Positions 12,835 to 25,814 are shown, counted from the first letter of the stretch. The stretch: 64,000 nt of DNA from Hermodice carunculata (GCA_964020975.1 OZ026625.1:43702794-43766793); one strand, 5' to 3'. Translations and numbers: made by a program. The notes: generated by a model not told the origin, from the sequence alone.

Positions 12835-12960
12835 ACCTCCGGCATTGAAGAGCGACTTGGCGATCGCAGCGCTGCGGCCCCGGCGTGATTGTTAACTTTT
12901 TTGTACAAGGCAACATAATGTTGCATGGATATCCATAGGATGTCACTGGGGATCAGGCCA
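12835..12960 (-). promoter_or_regulatory. CpG-rich promoter-like island
   Basis: A local run of CpG dinucleotides in an otherwise A+T-rich region coincides with the proposed start of the minus-strand coiled-coil gene. It faces away from the RPAP2 start 2.8 kb to the right, a divergent arrangement. Confidence 0.35.
12837..12916 (-). CDS. coiled-coil protein, candidate first coding exon
   Basis: Minus-strand ATG at 12,916 opens MLPCTKKLTITPGPQRCDRQ then VALQCR, and ends in a donor GGAG/GTAAAG at 12,836 with two leftover bases. These combine exactly with the one leading base of exon 2. The exon sits in the most CpG-rich stretch of the neighbourhood (GCCGGGGCCGCAGCGCTGCG), typical of an active promoter. 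A second in-frame start (MPE) in another frame would run to a stop in exon 2 and was not chosen. Together the three exons give 187 codons. Confidence is limited because no protein match was recognised. Confidence 0.35.
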
Positions 12961-13103
12961 TCATGCGATATGCATCATCGAATCGTAAACTTTTTTGTAT
13001 TCGATTACGTAATAATTATTTATATTTACTTGCAAACATGAATTCCAGCGTAATGGAGTTACACTTCATAATCTATTTTGATACATCAAAGCATTGCAAA
13101 ACA

Positions 13104-13162
13104 AAAACAAAAAACACCCCCCCCCCCAAAAAAAAACAAACAAACAAAACAAAACAAAAAAC

Positions 13163-13215
<53 letters not shown>

Positions 13216-13282
13216 ACACACAAAACACACACAAAAAAATAATAACAAAAAAGAAAAGAAAACAAAACAAACAAAAAAACCC
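13104..13282. repeat. A/C-rich low-complexity tract with (CA)n core
   Basis: AAACAAAAC-type repeats flank a (CA)n microsatellite at about 13,164-13,221. The TH/CVCV frames over it are not genes. Confidence 0.95.
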
Positions 13283-13889
13283 ACTCCCGTTGAAACCTTC
13301 TTGTTTTTTAATTTGGAAGAAACGTCATTTTGTCTGTGCAGAAAAAATATACTCTCTGTCAAATTATAGTAAAGCGCTTGAAATTAGAAAGTAAAGTTGC
13401 GTGACGAAATAACATATAGATCCAAGATTCAAATCCATTTATTTGACATAACATTATGCACATTGTTAAACACTTCATGTAATAAACAGAGCATGTAATA
13501 ATTCAAGATAATTTAAAAAAGAGAATAATTACCATACATTCATGACAGTCAGAATAACCCAGCTGAGGATGAAAAATATCCGCTATTATGTGAAAAAAAA
13601 ATCCAGGCATTGGTTAAAACATGTTAAAACACTGCTCTATGTTCTGGTGAGATTAAGCCATTCAGTATATCATATCTATAATGAGGTTTGATTCTATTGA
13701 AATACGTTGGTGAAATGTGGAAGGGAGCAAATATTCTTTGATACCATGCTCTTTTTTCCTGTCACCGATTTTTATAAAGGCTGTGACGGAATTGCCCGTG
13801 CATGTCGAAAAGCGTAAATACCTTGGTTGCTTGAAAAAAAAACAAAAAAAAAAAAACAAAAACAAAAACAAACAAATATGTCATAGAAA

Positions 13890-14052
13890 TACAGTGAAAC
13901 CTGTCTATTGTGGACACCTCTGGGACTGGCAAAAAGTGTCCACAGTTGGCAGGTGTCCACAATAGACAGGTGTTTTTAACAAGAAAATTGACCTTTCGGT
14001 CTTGGACATAACTGTCCACATTATACAGGTGTCCACATTATAGAGGTTCCAC
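13890..14052. mobile_element. MITE-like repeat with GTCCAC motifs
   Basis: It begins TACAGTGAAACCTGTCTA and contains GTGGACACC / GGTGTCCAC words in alternating orientation, ending in TATAGAGGTTCCAC. It has the same TA-CAGTG-type left end as the other Tc1/mariner-like MITEs here, with a decayed right end. Confidence 0.5.
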
Positions 14053-14782
14053 GAGGACAGGCTTTACGGTAATTAAATAACTTAGCAACAGTCTTCAAAA
14101 ACAGAAGTTAAATGGAAATAAGCATAGCATTTTTTATATTGAGCACTTGCAATTTTGTGACGGAATATTCCATTGAATCATGTGACAGAAGCTCAGGTGG
14201 TACCAGATTTTGACTCACTAAAACCGATGTGTTTCTGAGAAAAATTAAGACCGTTAAATAGCATCAAAGTTACAATACGGTTCTTACAATAATCACGAAA
14301 AAACAGCATTCAAAGCGTTAAATAGTTGCTGTGTAAACACAGAATACTGAACATATAATGACAATAAGAGAAAATATATCTGCTCTTTGTTGGCTTTCCC
14401 AAACTAGAGAGTTTGTGGCCCTTTTAAATGCATACTGATGATTTTATGATATAGTCTTTACAAATCATCCTGAGCTTGGCATTCAACTGGGGGCTCATCC
14501 TTAAGCATGTTGTTTGAAACTGATATTGTAATTCCGTCACACTTTCCGTGTGTTATCCCATCGCTGTAAGTTTAACGTTCTTTTTATTCTATATAATAGA
14601 GGGCACAAATTACTTTTGTTTGGGTTTAACGAAAGATATGTTTGAAAAGACAAATGTGAAGCAAAAAAAAGTTCTATTTAACTTGTTTTTGTGCTCAGCA
14701 GAACGTGATAGTAAACGCTTTTTGTGACGGAATTACCTGTGCGAAATGTGACAGAAACACAGTGCCAGGGTTGTTCCATGAA

Positions 14783-14817
14783 TTTTTGTTTGTTTGTTTG
14801 TTTTTTGTTTTGTTTTG

Positions 14818-14876
<59 letters not shown>

Positions 14877-14968
14877 GTTTTTTGTTTTTGTTTTTTTGGT
14901 TTGTTTGTTTTGGTTTTGTTTTTTGTTTGTTAGGTTGTTTGTTGTTGTTTTTTTTTGTTTTTGTTTTG
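14783..14968. repeat. (GTTTT)n/(GTTT)n low-complexity tract
   Basis: Long G/T-only tract on the plus strand, giving false Phe/Val/Cys-rich frames that resemble membrane segments. Confidence 0.95.
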
Positions 14969-15389
14969 CAAATCCGTTATGTTCCGAGTATCAAAATATT
15001 AACATTTCATGGCATCCTTTCAGCAGCACTAGATTCCGTGAGGTTAGTTAAAAGAAAATAATAATTGCCAAGGACACAAACAAACTATTCAGCCTCAGGC
15101 GATGAAAAATACATTTAACTGTGGCTTTATTATAATTTTCATTTTGACATTTTACTTTTGACACTTTTGAGGGCAATACAAACGAAAGACATCACTGGTA
15201 GAAATATTTTTGTGGTTAATGAAAGAAGTACGATTTAAAACAAGGGTGCTTTTTTTTTTTTTTCTTTACAAACATTTTAACATCAGGAACATTACGAGGC
15301 CAATTTCCTTACCAAAACTGCGAAAGAAATAATTTGGAGTACTGAATGATAACTCGGCTTCTAGCAAATATAGGCGGCAGCCATATCTT

Positions 15390-15724
15390 GTGCAAAGACT
15401 ACTTCCGGCCATCCATGGTCTTTAGTCTCCAAGAAAATTGGGTACCTTTAATTTATTCATTATCTGTTAAAATACGATTCTGTATATTTACATATCATTT
15501 TATCTTTTGACACAAATACCTCTTGTCCTGATTGTCAAACCATATTCATTGACACACTTCGGAAATAATTTTTGCATGTGAGAGTATCAGAGGGGTGACC
15601 TGACGACTGTTGCCCGAAGCGAGCACATGCATTGCACTTTAAAAACATGCAAGCGTCATCAGTTGTAGTTCGGCGTGTTCAGTTTTATACGTGTTCATAA
15701 ACGATCGTTTCTGATTTCTTCACG
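15390..15724 (+). promoter_or_regulatory. candidate RPAP2 promoter and 5' UTR
   Basis: Upstream of the proposed RPAP2 start, ACTTCCGG at 15,399 matches the ETS/GABP core common in housekeeping promoters. CpG density rises (GCCCGAAGCGAGC, GTTCGGCGTG, AACGATCGTTTC). No TATA box is evident at a fixed distance. Assignment depends on the first-exon call. Confidence 0.35.
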
Positions 15725-15756
15725 ATGGATTGTAAGACAGAAGATGCTGAAAAATG
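15725..15756 (+). CDS. RPAP2: RPAP2 candidate exon 1
   Basis: ATG at 15,725 in CACGATGG context encodes MDCKTEDAEK plus two bases, followed by a strong donor ATG/GTAAGA. The two bases (TG) join the single leading base of the next recognised exon at 33,981 to make a Trp, giving MDCKTEDAEKW-RADLLEKARKK. This suits the short, charged N-terminus before the conserved helix. The weakness is the 18.2-kb intron it implies, while other RPAP2 introns here are 0.6-2 kb. A start in an unseen exon nearer 33.9 kb remains possible. Confidence 0.45.
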
Positions 15757-16922
15757 GTAAGAACCTTTATAACGGCTCAACTCTGATAAATGGGGCTGAT
15801 TTTCATAAGAAAAACAACAAGCACAAACAGTGTCACTGAAGCAGGACTGTTTCCGTTTCAATCTTCAATGACCACTCAAAACATCGTAACGATGTATCTA
15901 CAACATGTAGATTACCCCAGAAATACTGATAGTCGAGTATCATCCAGTGGCAGTGAACAGCTTATTCAATGTTTCCTTTGAAAGCGTGCTTTTAATGCGA
16001 TGGGAGTGCAGAAGAAACACATTGACACATGACCCAGCATCGGGCTATGAGCCCTGATGGTAGGGTTGTCGGACATTTTTCAAAAAATCATCCTACATGT
16101 ACAAATGATACACCATTGGAAAGGTCTCGTTACCAGAAATTCAAAGATATCATTCTTTTTGCTGTGGGTCAATTAGATCAAAAGTTATGGAGGATCAAAA
16201 TTTTTGAAAAAAGGGCGTTTTTCTGCCATTTTTCCACATTTTTGTTATAATTTTTTAATTCTAAAACTATAATACATATATATTAATGCTATACATCATT
16301 GGACTGGCAATTTCATGACAAGTTCAGAAATATAAGTTTTATTCCTGTAGGTTAGTTAGTACAGAAGATACAGGGGGTTAAAGTTAACCCTAAAAATTAA
16401 AGTTTCGAAAAATCTCATAATTTTCAGTATTTTCACCAGTACTCATCACAAATGCACAAATTGTGATGTTTTTCATTGTTTGTGGGATGCCAACCATGAG
16501 ACATGTTTAACTTCATATAAAAAGAATGCCATTAACAATGATTAGATGAAAAAATGTAACTATATTGTGAAATAAAATGATTGAGTGCCAGGCCCCTTTT
16601 TAAATGCATGTTGACGATGAGGTTAGTTTCTCCTTATTCATGCAGTTGATGTTTTTTTTTATTATGCACAGATACAACTTAGAGTGAAAAATTTGTTGTA
16701 CAGTTTGTTTATATTATGCATAATTATTCCATCTTTCATTTTTTAACTTGACAGCTGGCTTCACTACACTTTATGAGATGTTAACTTTCCCCAGGTTGTC
16801 ACCAAGTAACTTGCCCACAACGTGGTTATGTTAACATAGAAGTGGGTGTGGCCTCACAAGGCGGATTGGAGAGAATAGCACAAAAGCTTATAAATAAACC
16901 TATTGACGACCACAAAGGGTAG

Positions 16923-17100
16923 TACAGTGGTACCTGCTGTATGCAACCACTGCCATGGGCAGCCACATAGCCTTCTGTGGTCACTAGGCTCGGACATACG
17001 AGTCACTTTCTTTGCAAATGTACCTGTAGTGACAGGCAACATGCTGTGTGTAGCCAATTATTCTTTGCAGAGGTGGCCACATACAGCAGGTACCACTGTA
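16923..17100. mobile_element. Tc1/mariner-like MITE with perfect 21-bp TIRs
   Basis: The left end TACAGTGGTACCTGCTGTAT (plus one more base) is matched perfectly by the inverted right end. Length is 178 bp including the TA dinucleotides. TA target and CAGTG start are typical of Tc1/mariner derivatives. The interior is non-coding. The well-kept ends suggest a fairly recent insertion. Confidence 0.75.
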
Positions 17101-17788
17101 CTTCAATGTGTTATTTGCATATGATTTCCCCATTTGCAGTCAATATCAATAAATCTTTGAAGTTTTTGCAAATCATATGCAAACAATACCACGTGGTCCC
17201 AAATTCCACTATCCATGAGCACCTCCTACAGTAAAGACAAGTCCTGCCTGGGATGCAGTTCATATGGAAATTCCATGTTCAACTTGAGCACAGAATTGGG
17301 CAATCAAAAAACTGCAATTCTTGAATGCAGTTGAACTGGTGGTCAGCGAGTGGGGGTGGCTTCACATACACAACGTGGAATTAATGGAACAGCGGAAGAG
17401 CTCCGGTCATAACTGTCTGCATATTCAAAGTATATTCCACAAAGTATATTCCACAAGTATGACAAGAGGGATCAACTCAACCACTATTCTAGAAATAACA
17501 AGCAGAGACTACTTGTTATTTTAACTCCTTTATTAATCATGTGTCATGTTGCATGGTTCGAAAAAATATATTCACACACACACACATAGAATTCATGATG
17601 TATGGTGGTCCCCTTTTATTGGAGCAGCTGTCATTAAAGTTTTGGCATTCTGCCACACAAGTTTTGCCACAATAGTAATGCTTAAACTTATATCCCGACA
17701 TATTTGTCATGTGTTCTTACATAATCAAACTGGCATTGATTGTGCATAAAGTAATTCATTGTGAGAAATTCAAAATTGGTATTTCAAA

Positions 17789-17972
17789 TACAGTGAAACC
17801 TGTTTCGAAAAACCACCACTAGGGCAAGCTAAAAAGTGGCCACATAAGGCAGGTGGTCTCTCAATAGAAGTACAATAACATGGGAAAGATAGCAAAAGGG
17901 ACATAGTAAACATAGTCTGAAAAGGCAGGTGGTCTTTCATCACAGTGGTCTCTCAAAACAGGTTTCACTGTA
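17789..17972. mobile_element. Tc1/mariner-like MITE (AGTGAAACCTGTTT family)
   Basis: The left end TACAGTGAAACCTGTTT is mirrored by AAACAGGTTTCACTGTA at the right, giving 17-bp perfect inverted repeats over 184 bp. The interior has two copies of an AGGCAGGTGGTCT word. It is the best preserved of this family in the window; relatives lie at 6658 and 35,091. Confidence 0.8.
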
Positions 17973-19212
17973 CCACCATTAGGAACAAACATACATTTCA
18001 ATCTGGCTGTATGCTGTCATGAAAAAACTTGTGCCAAAACTTTAAGGTGCATCACAACAGTGGATTTTAAGTATTATTCATTTCCTTTAATTTGGATGTT
18101 GCTGAGTATGGAGCAGGTTATCTGGTGAATAATTCAACCGTAAGATGAGATGCTCAGATACGGTCTACGCAATCTAGAACTGTGCAGGATTTTGGCGTTG
18201 TGATCAACCTTTATGACAGGGACCTAGCGGCATATCCTATATACTGTTATTTACCTATTGTTTTGGAATTTGTTAGAGAAAATTGTAATTTAACAAAATA
18301 CATAAATTTGAAGATAAAAATAAAATAACACATGCTCAAATCTCATCACAAGAAAAAATTCATGTTATATTTTCAGTATTTTCTTATGTAACTTGGCAAC
18401 AGGTAAACAGTTAGAAGATATGCCATAAGCGATTTCATACATTATGATTTGATCATGCATGTCATTAAATTTATACCAATGTATGTCATTACATTTTAAA
18501 ATGCTTCATATATTTTCTTGTCAAGGATAGGTTTATTATAAACCAATTGAGTTTTAGGTATTGCACATGTATCATTAGCCCTGGTGATCATGTACTTTAA
18601 CTTTAAGTCTGTTTCATTCATTGACACTTCAGTAAGGATAATTTTGTTCAAGTTGCGGAGACAGCTTGAAATTATCATTTTTTTTACATGATATATCCAA
18701 ACTAATTTTACGTCTTTTGACAAAAAGTGACAGAAAAATCATGTTAAATGATATGCATGAATTAGTTGGCATTGTTAAATTTTATTGCCAAATTACAAAA
18801 TCGCTGCTGTCATTTTTTTGGTGCACAGGACCAGCCTAAATATAAATATATGAAATTGCTTGTGACTTGTACAAATGTTGAATAAAAGAGTGCACAAAGC
18901 CACCCAGTGCACATCCTTAAACCAGCCCTGTGGGGAAGGGAGCTAAGATCATGGAGGGACAGCACTAAGCTTCGAAAATATATAGCTGAAATGGGACATA
19001 AGAAATAATTTCATGTTGAAGATCTTCCTTTTTACATAATTTATATGCTAAAGATCAGCTTTTTACTTATTTTTGTAACCAAGTGCAGCAACCTGTAGCT
19101 GCTGGCGAATTGGTTAGTGCTTAGTGCTGTCCCTGACAATGATAAGGAATCAATTTTATTTACATGATTGAAGACAATTTACAAAGCAATTGGTCATTAT
19201 AGAGTCCTGAAA

Positions 19213-19450
19213 AAGCACTTAAGAAATTCAGAGTTCATTAAATGACTCGATACACTCAAAGTTCGCTCCATATAGCACAAGCTCCAGCTTCCACTATGTT
19301 GCACTTAAGAAATTCAGAGTTCATTAAATGACTCGAAACACTCAAAGTTCGCTCCAGCATCTGCTGTGTATCATGTGATAACCACATCCAGGTTCTAACT
19401 TCCACTTTGTTGCAGTGAAGATATACAGAGTTCGCCAAATGACTCCGTGG
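19213..19450. repeat. tandem repeat, about 86-bp unit
   Basis: GCACTTAAGAAATTCAGAGT and the following 35 bases occur at 19,215 and again at 19,301 with one or two changes. A third, more diverged copy (ATACAGAGTTCGCCAAATGACTC) follows at about 19,420. Confidence 0.75.
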
Positions 19451-19711
19451 AAAGGGACATCCACATAATACTATCTCCAGCTGCCGGGAAATGACCAATT
19501 AGATATCCGTACACTGACGAACGCTTGTCTGTTCCCCACATGCTGAAATAACGAACCTGCAAATACACGAACTAAACAACAGAAAACTGCAACTTTTTTT
19601 TGTTTTTGTTTTTAAATGCAATACAACACATTCAAGCCTTTCATGTTAAAAAAAAAAATGAATCAAAGTTGTTACGGAAATGTATCTTAAATAACTGAAA
19701 GGCCCTGTTTC

Positions 19712-19795
19712 ACCCAGTACAATCCTACATGGGAGTACCTCCCCCCCCCCCCCCCCCGTGGGGGGGGGGTACTCCCATGTAGGATTGTACTGGGT
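19712..19795. repeat. large perfect hairpin with poly-C/poly-G centre
   Basis: The 28-base arm starting ACCCAGTACAATCCTACATG (19,712-19,739) is repeated exactly inverted at 19,769-19,795. Between the arms lie a 17-base C run, GTG and a G run, so the stem could extend through the homopolymers. The flanks share GAAAGGCCCTGTTTC on both sides of the hairpin (about 19,697 and 19,806), which hints at a fold-back element. Confidence 0.85.
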
Positions 19796-20142
19796 ATGTG
19801 CACAGGAAAGGCCCTGTTTCGTTACTCCCAGGATTAGAAAAGCCTCCCTCCCCCCCCCCCCAAAAAAAAAAATGTACACAGCTGGATTAGGATAAAGGTA
19901 ACAATTATTTGAGTGGACTGGAGATATAGGATATAATAATTAAGTTCTTTGGGGGATATTTTGTGGGAAGTAAGAATATGCCAAAACTTGTTTAAAATTG
20001 AAGTGATGGTTTTCTGAATGCACCAGTGCAGCACTCCTTCCAACACATTACAGGATTAAGAAAGGGTAACTTTTTACATCTGGTTAAAATAGGGTATTGT
20101 ATATAAATGTCAAAGGCACACACCCACCCTGATGTTGAGTAT

Positions 20143-20193
20143 GTGCCCCCCCCCCCCCCCCCATCAAGGAGTGTAGCCCCCCCCCCCCCCCCA
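20143..20193. repeat. paired poly-C tracts
   Basis: Two runs of about 16 C separated by ATCAAGGAGTGTAG. They are homopolymer features only, and glycine-rich antisense frames over them are not genes. Confidence 0.9.
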
Positions 20194-22859
20194 AATAAAT
20201 ATGCTGCTTCCACCATTTCTAAAATTACACTAATGTCATTACGTACATGACAATATACTGGTTACAGTGTGTGGAAAAATAAAAAAAAAGCCAAGGCCAC
20301 AACTTTTTAGCGCCCTGAGAAATTATCACTTAGTTATAGTTAATTCATTAACTATGTCTGTGATTTTTTTCTTTTCTCATAAATATCAATTTATGAACAC
20401 TCCTAACAAATTATATTGACAATACAAACGCCCCCAGTGAACATGATTCTATTTTCACATTAGTAAGTACAATACAGTTAGTGTACGTAGTATTTCCAAT
20501 GGTCAAATTCTGTATTATCGCTCAGCATATTTCAAGTGAGTTGCGCTGAAATGCGCTTATTTCAATCGTCTCGGGACTCATCCAGTTTGGTTAAAAAAAT
20601 TATCAGTTATTTTGATCTGTTTTTCCAAATTTTTCCATCGGTAAACTTCTCTGGAATCTTATTTTAAAGAAGACGCCCTAAGAATGGCGCAAAAATCACC
20701 AAAAATGACTTTTTTAAAATTTTTTCTTCACGGCTGCATAATTTCATCTTACCTCAAAAGATCCACCACGTGTGATGCTGATCGCGAGAAAAAAACGCGA
20801 GAAATGATCACATGAACGATACTTATCCCGGCTCATTTTTATGCAAAATGGCGGATTTCACCGAGACGCGCGTTTGACCATTCACGTAAAAATTGCCGCT
20901 GTACGCATAAATGCACGCAATAACAAGAAACCGTGAGTTACATATTAATAAAAACATATTTCTTGATCGAACTAACATAATATTGGCACCGCAAATGAAA
21001 TATTTGACCACAAAACCACCATTCAAAGTTGGGCAAATTTAACATGTGACAGACAGGAGAGGTACAGGCCACGCCCACTCGCTGACATCCCTACTGATGG
21101 TGCCAGCCTCAGTCCTGACAGTTTGTGTAGTGGGTTGTGTCTTTAGTTCAATCAAGGATTTGCTGTTCTGAATAACACACTTCATGTTATATACACACAT
21201 CAGTAATGGTGCCACTGTAGCATGCATTAAGATTAGAAAGATTTGTTTCAGACTACAAATTAAGTCCATATTGAATTTGAATAGTACACAAATACATAGC
21301 CCCATTTCTGAGGCATTGATGGTGTTGTTTTGATATGGGCACCGTCTCCGCCTCATAAAGGGTTGTGTGTTTCATGCAGACCTTTCGATAAATACCTCAT
21401 TTGCATGATATACATAAATGTTCCTGTCCAGTGTCCCATATTTATGGGTTCCTTGAAAGTCTGTGTCATTCTTGTTGCATTTTGGTAAAGTGTCATGACA
21501 TAGGAAACAAGATATTGACTTTGTTTTCTGCGCGCTGATAGAATTCCGCCCCCAAATCATTACCGCTGCCATTGCCGTGCTGCACACAAGTTATGCACGA
21601 GCAAGCTTTATTCTCGCACGGCAATGGCAGCGGACACGATTTGAGGACGGAATATATATCCAGTTTTATGAACATTGTGTAGGTCTTAAGCTGGACTTTG
21701 GCAAGAAACATATAACAGTTGCTACAGGTTGTTGTCACCCTGCAGTATGTGGATGCAGGCCAGACGTCACACCTTTGGATTGGCTTAGCAAGGTAAAAGC
21801 CAAGATGGTGAGCCCAAGAATGGGAAATGTAGGTTGATGACTTTTGGTTTTATTGCATGGTTATAAGAACATTTTATGTGGAAAAGTCATCTGTTCAAAT
21901 GAGTAGAAAAGCCACCACTGGGATTTTGTATACATGTTCATGTGGTCTAAGTTTACCATGTGTACAAACATGCAAACAAATAGGAGAGGTCACCATTAGC
22001 AATACGGTCTATGCATAAGTTCACCAAGCGGGGAAACCCCAGTGGAGATTCCGATGTCAGAGCCAGGCACGCACAGGTTTCTGGGTAATTTGCGGGCCAC
22101 TCATTCTTACTGCAGAGGCTACAGCGCCATTGAATTCAGCAAGTAACGAGGAGTGAAACACGGACCATGATTTCTTCAAATAACAGAGTCTAGGGTGGCT
22201 GAAAAAGTATTTGAAAGACAAGGGAATATCAGTTGATGGAAGGAATAAAGTGGCACTTTTATGTCAGTTTGACATTCCTTCCTGATATCAACATTACAGC
22301 CCACTACACAAAAGACAGTGGTAGTTTACCATGATAATTCGCCTTGTCACTCAACGTTCTAACTATCAATCCTTTCCGTACTCCCTACGCCAAGGATCTA
22401 CAATGGTAAACTATATACATCTCCTGTATTTGGTCCATTTTCTGCTTTTCTGTTCATGTTGACACGAACAAGGTTAGTGTTGGCCATCATGCATTATCGT
22501 GACCACTTTTGAGATGGTGCACAGTGCGCCATCTGGTAGCAAAAAATCAGCCTGCATGCCTCGCTTCCATAATTGGACAACTGCCGGGGTTTTGGGTCAT
22601 TATTTTTGAACTTCCTTATTTTCTCAATGCTGTACTGGTGGAAAATTATTTCATTTTCATATATAAGGGTACTGCCCCACCCCAATGTTTCAGTCATTAG
22701 GCTAAAGAAATTTGCAATTTATACCAAGTACATGCACAGTTAATTTATATTTCAACATGAATTCTATAAGTCAGAGTTAGGTTGAATTCTGCAATGATTA
22801 TAATGTTTTATTACCAGATTTGGCTGGAAATTTTTGAAGGCCTAGATCTGTCTGGCACA

Positions 22860-23180
22860 TAAATTGATGTATCATGACCAGGGTACCACAGTCTATATTT
22901 ATGTATCATGACCAGTGTACAACAGTACATATTTATGTATCATGACTAGGGCACCACAGTGCATATTTTCTGTATCATGACTAGGGTACCTCAGTCCATA
23001 TGTGTCATGACCAGTGTTATGGCAGTCCGTATTTATGTATCACGATCATATGTTACCACAGTACATATTTATGTATCATGACTGGGGTACCACAGTCCAT
23101 ATTTATGTATAATGGCCAGTGTACCACAGTGCATATCAATGTTATGTATCATGACTAGGGTACCACAGTACATTTAATAT
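22860..23180. repeat. minisatellite, about 36-bp unit
   Basis: Repeats of GTATCATGACCAGGGTACCA then CAGTCCATATTTAT, about nine imperfect units from 22,868 to 23,172. It contains several in-phase GGTACC words. Non-coding. Confidence 0.85.
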
Positions 23181-25518
23181 GCAAAATCCTTGCAGCCTTA
23201 TTAACCTTTTCATTTGCCATGATAAGACTGAGTCAGTAGCTTTCCTATGGTTGGGTACATTGCGCTCAGCCTGTGCTCGGGGAGGCTGATGAGCTGAGGC
23301 ATGTCTTTATTATAAATCTTATCTACACAATTCTCAAGCAAAAATGTTTTCTACTAGTTTCTGGGGAACTTAAGTAAAATGTTAAGCACACAAAACTTTA
23401 CATCTGAATGCTTTTTTTTTTTAGATATAAGTAGGAAAATGTTAAAGATAAAGGTAAGATTGAATTGACTCTAAATTTCAGGAGAATTCTTGTATAACTT
23501 ATAAATCAGAGGATGATGGTCATGTCTGTGGACTTGGTTATCAAAGCTTTTATTCTGTTATCATCATTTAGCTACATACTAGTTTAGTGGATCTTTTCAA
23601 AAATGTTCACACAGCCATAAAGTACAAGTATCATAAACATCTATCAAACATGCAAAAAAAGTAATTCATATTGCAGAATTTACACAGTGGTACAAACTCG
23701 AAGATTCTTTCATTTAAGAGGGTATAATTGCTGAGTCACTGGTAATGTCTGCATGACTGAGAAAAACCCTAGCATTCCCATCATGTAGCACATATATATG
23801 TAAAGTAACCTTCAGGAATGAGAATATTGGAACCCAAGGGGTTATTAACCAGATGGTGACTGGGTCAACAACTTTCCATGTCCAGCACAACAGGCAAACA
23901 GTGCACTGTAGAGAGCTGTGGCCAAATGGCCAATAGGTAAGGTCAAGATCGGCTGGTTCATGTGGGTTCTCAATACAATGTAGAGGGCTCTTTCGGCAGG
24001 CGTGCTCGGTATGTGTATTTCCGTTACTTTCCATTGTAATTTGAATCTGTGTAACTTCCAAACCACTCTATCTGGAAACACCATTTTTTTTGGTGGTAAA
24101 TTGTTGTATATAGTTAAAATACATGTACTCCTGTAAATTTGATAACTTTTGCTGCAAAACTTTTTAAATGTTATTTTCAGATAGAATCTAATGGGAATGT
24201 ACACACCTCTAGTCTACAAGAATGTTGTGTATTGGGTTGTATATTCAGCGAAATACACATACTTATGATACTAACTATTGAGCTAATTGTGACCTCTCCT
24301 GTTCTTCATAACAAAAAGACCCCAGGCAGTTGACAAAGACTGGATATACTTGATGGTCAATTTCTAGTGGAAAAAGTTGCAAGCCAATTGGCATCAGATC
24401 CATAATGGATGACATGAATATAACCATGGATCCTGATCTTTTGACTTTTGAATCTTCAGACATGTAGAATACCTCTACTGAACACACTGAATCATGAGAA
24501 CAGTCAATCCGTGGAACTCTCCCCCACCCCCTTGCACCCCACTGCAGGGCCAGAATTTCTCTAAATTTTGTGAGAATATATTTGGATTTTTGTTAATTAG
24601 TTTTCTTTTAAAAGAAAGACAAGTTTAGGAGAATCTTTACGAGAATGGATTCTCGGATTCTCAATGAAATTCTGGCCCTGCAATGTGAACACACTGAAGA
24701 GAGCTTTAAAAAAAAACAAAAAAAGCAACTAAATACACACTTCATTCTGAAATGAGAAGTGAAAAAATTTAGTAATGTCTGGGCTTCCAGTCTGTCTAGC
24801 ATGTTGAGAGGTGTGCATATACATGTATATTACTTCAGTACATATTTGCCTGTTCAGTGCTGGAAACCACTGGGTGTTGTGACTTTGTGTACACTTGCAT
24901 ACAAAAAGTTCAATACAGACATGTTTGTTCAGGTATTTACTTACTCCTTTGAATGTATATCATGCAAATAATTAACATGATTAAAGTTATTCAGTTAAGG
25001 CCTGCTTGGTCCACAGGCTCACACTGTCTGCACATTGTGATATTTTAACAGGATCAAAGGATTTGGCTCTTACATTTCAAATGGTGTTTCCTTGGTTGCC
25101 CGTATAATTCTAGTCTCTATTTCAGTTGTAAGTAGGCTTTTTGCTTTATTGAATGATTCAGCCAAATTTATTGAATGATTCAGCCAAATTAGTTTCCAGA
25201 CCTTGTGGACATGGAAATGGCCGGTTCAATTAGATCACTGGTTGTATCGGTCACACATATGTATTTAGTGACCCTAACTCTGATAGACCCTTCAGGACCC
25301 CAGAGGGCAGCACTTGGTGGTTTTATTTGCATGTGATTGGTTCATTTGCATAACAGTAAACATGGGTGAGACTTTTGTTCACAACGCAGAAGAAAAATTT
25401 GATCTAAATGAACACCTTATGTGCTGCAAGGTAGGATTTGAAATTCCATTATGAGTTCCCCTCCCAAAAAACACACATCATGACCTTCCACATGTTGTAG
25501 GACGTGGGGGGGGGGGGG

Positions 25519-25519
25519 G

Positions 25520-25576
<57 letters not shown>
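25519..25576. repeat. (GA)n microsatellite after poly-G
   Basis: A G run of about 14 is followed by an almost pure GA tract. Confidence 0.95.
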
Positions 25577-25579
<3 letters not shown>

Positions 25580-25814
25580 AAATCTCTGTAGCAAAAATTT
25601 ATTCACTTGTAGCATTTTTTCCACTTCTTTACACAAGAAACATTTATTTTTGAGAAAATCTGTAGCTTCAAAAGGTTAGAGCACAGCAAAACTACAATTG
25701 CTGTCTGTTGCAAAAACAACTATTTTGGATTAATGGCCCTTTAAAGTTTCAGTGAAAGGTCCAAAATAAAAAAACGGCAAATATCAGAACCAATGAAAAT
25801 AAATGTATTTACAG

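Noticed and set aside
13066-13394. Several open frames rich in His/Thr or Cys/Val
   Set aside because: They are produced by the (CA)n and A/C-rich tract in every frame.
14705-15061. 118-codon Phe/Val/Cys-rich frame resembling a membrane protein
   Set aside because: It is encoded by the GTTTT-type low-complexity tract, and the same text is open in three frames.
20845-20874. MADFTETRV start as an alternative RPAP2 first exon (human RPAP2 begins MADF)
   Set aside because: The frame hits a stop after nine codons and no GT donor of adequate quality precedes it. The CAAAATGGCGG text is a common promoter motif and explains the resemblance.
23200-23400. Another TTAA MITE (TTAACCTTTTCATTTGCC at the left)
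   Set aside because: The interior matches the family and the text near 37,806-38,030, but no right-hand inverted end could be found, so its limits are not supported.
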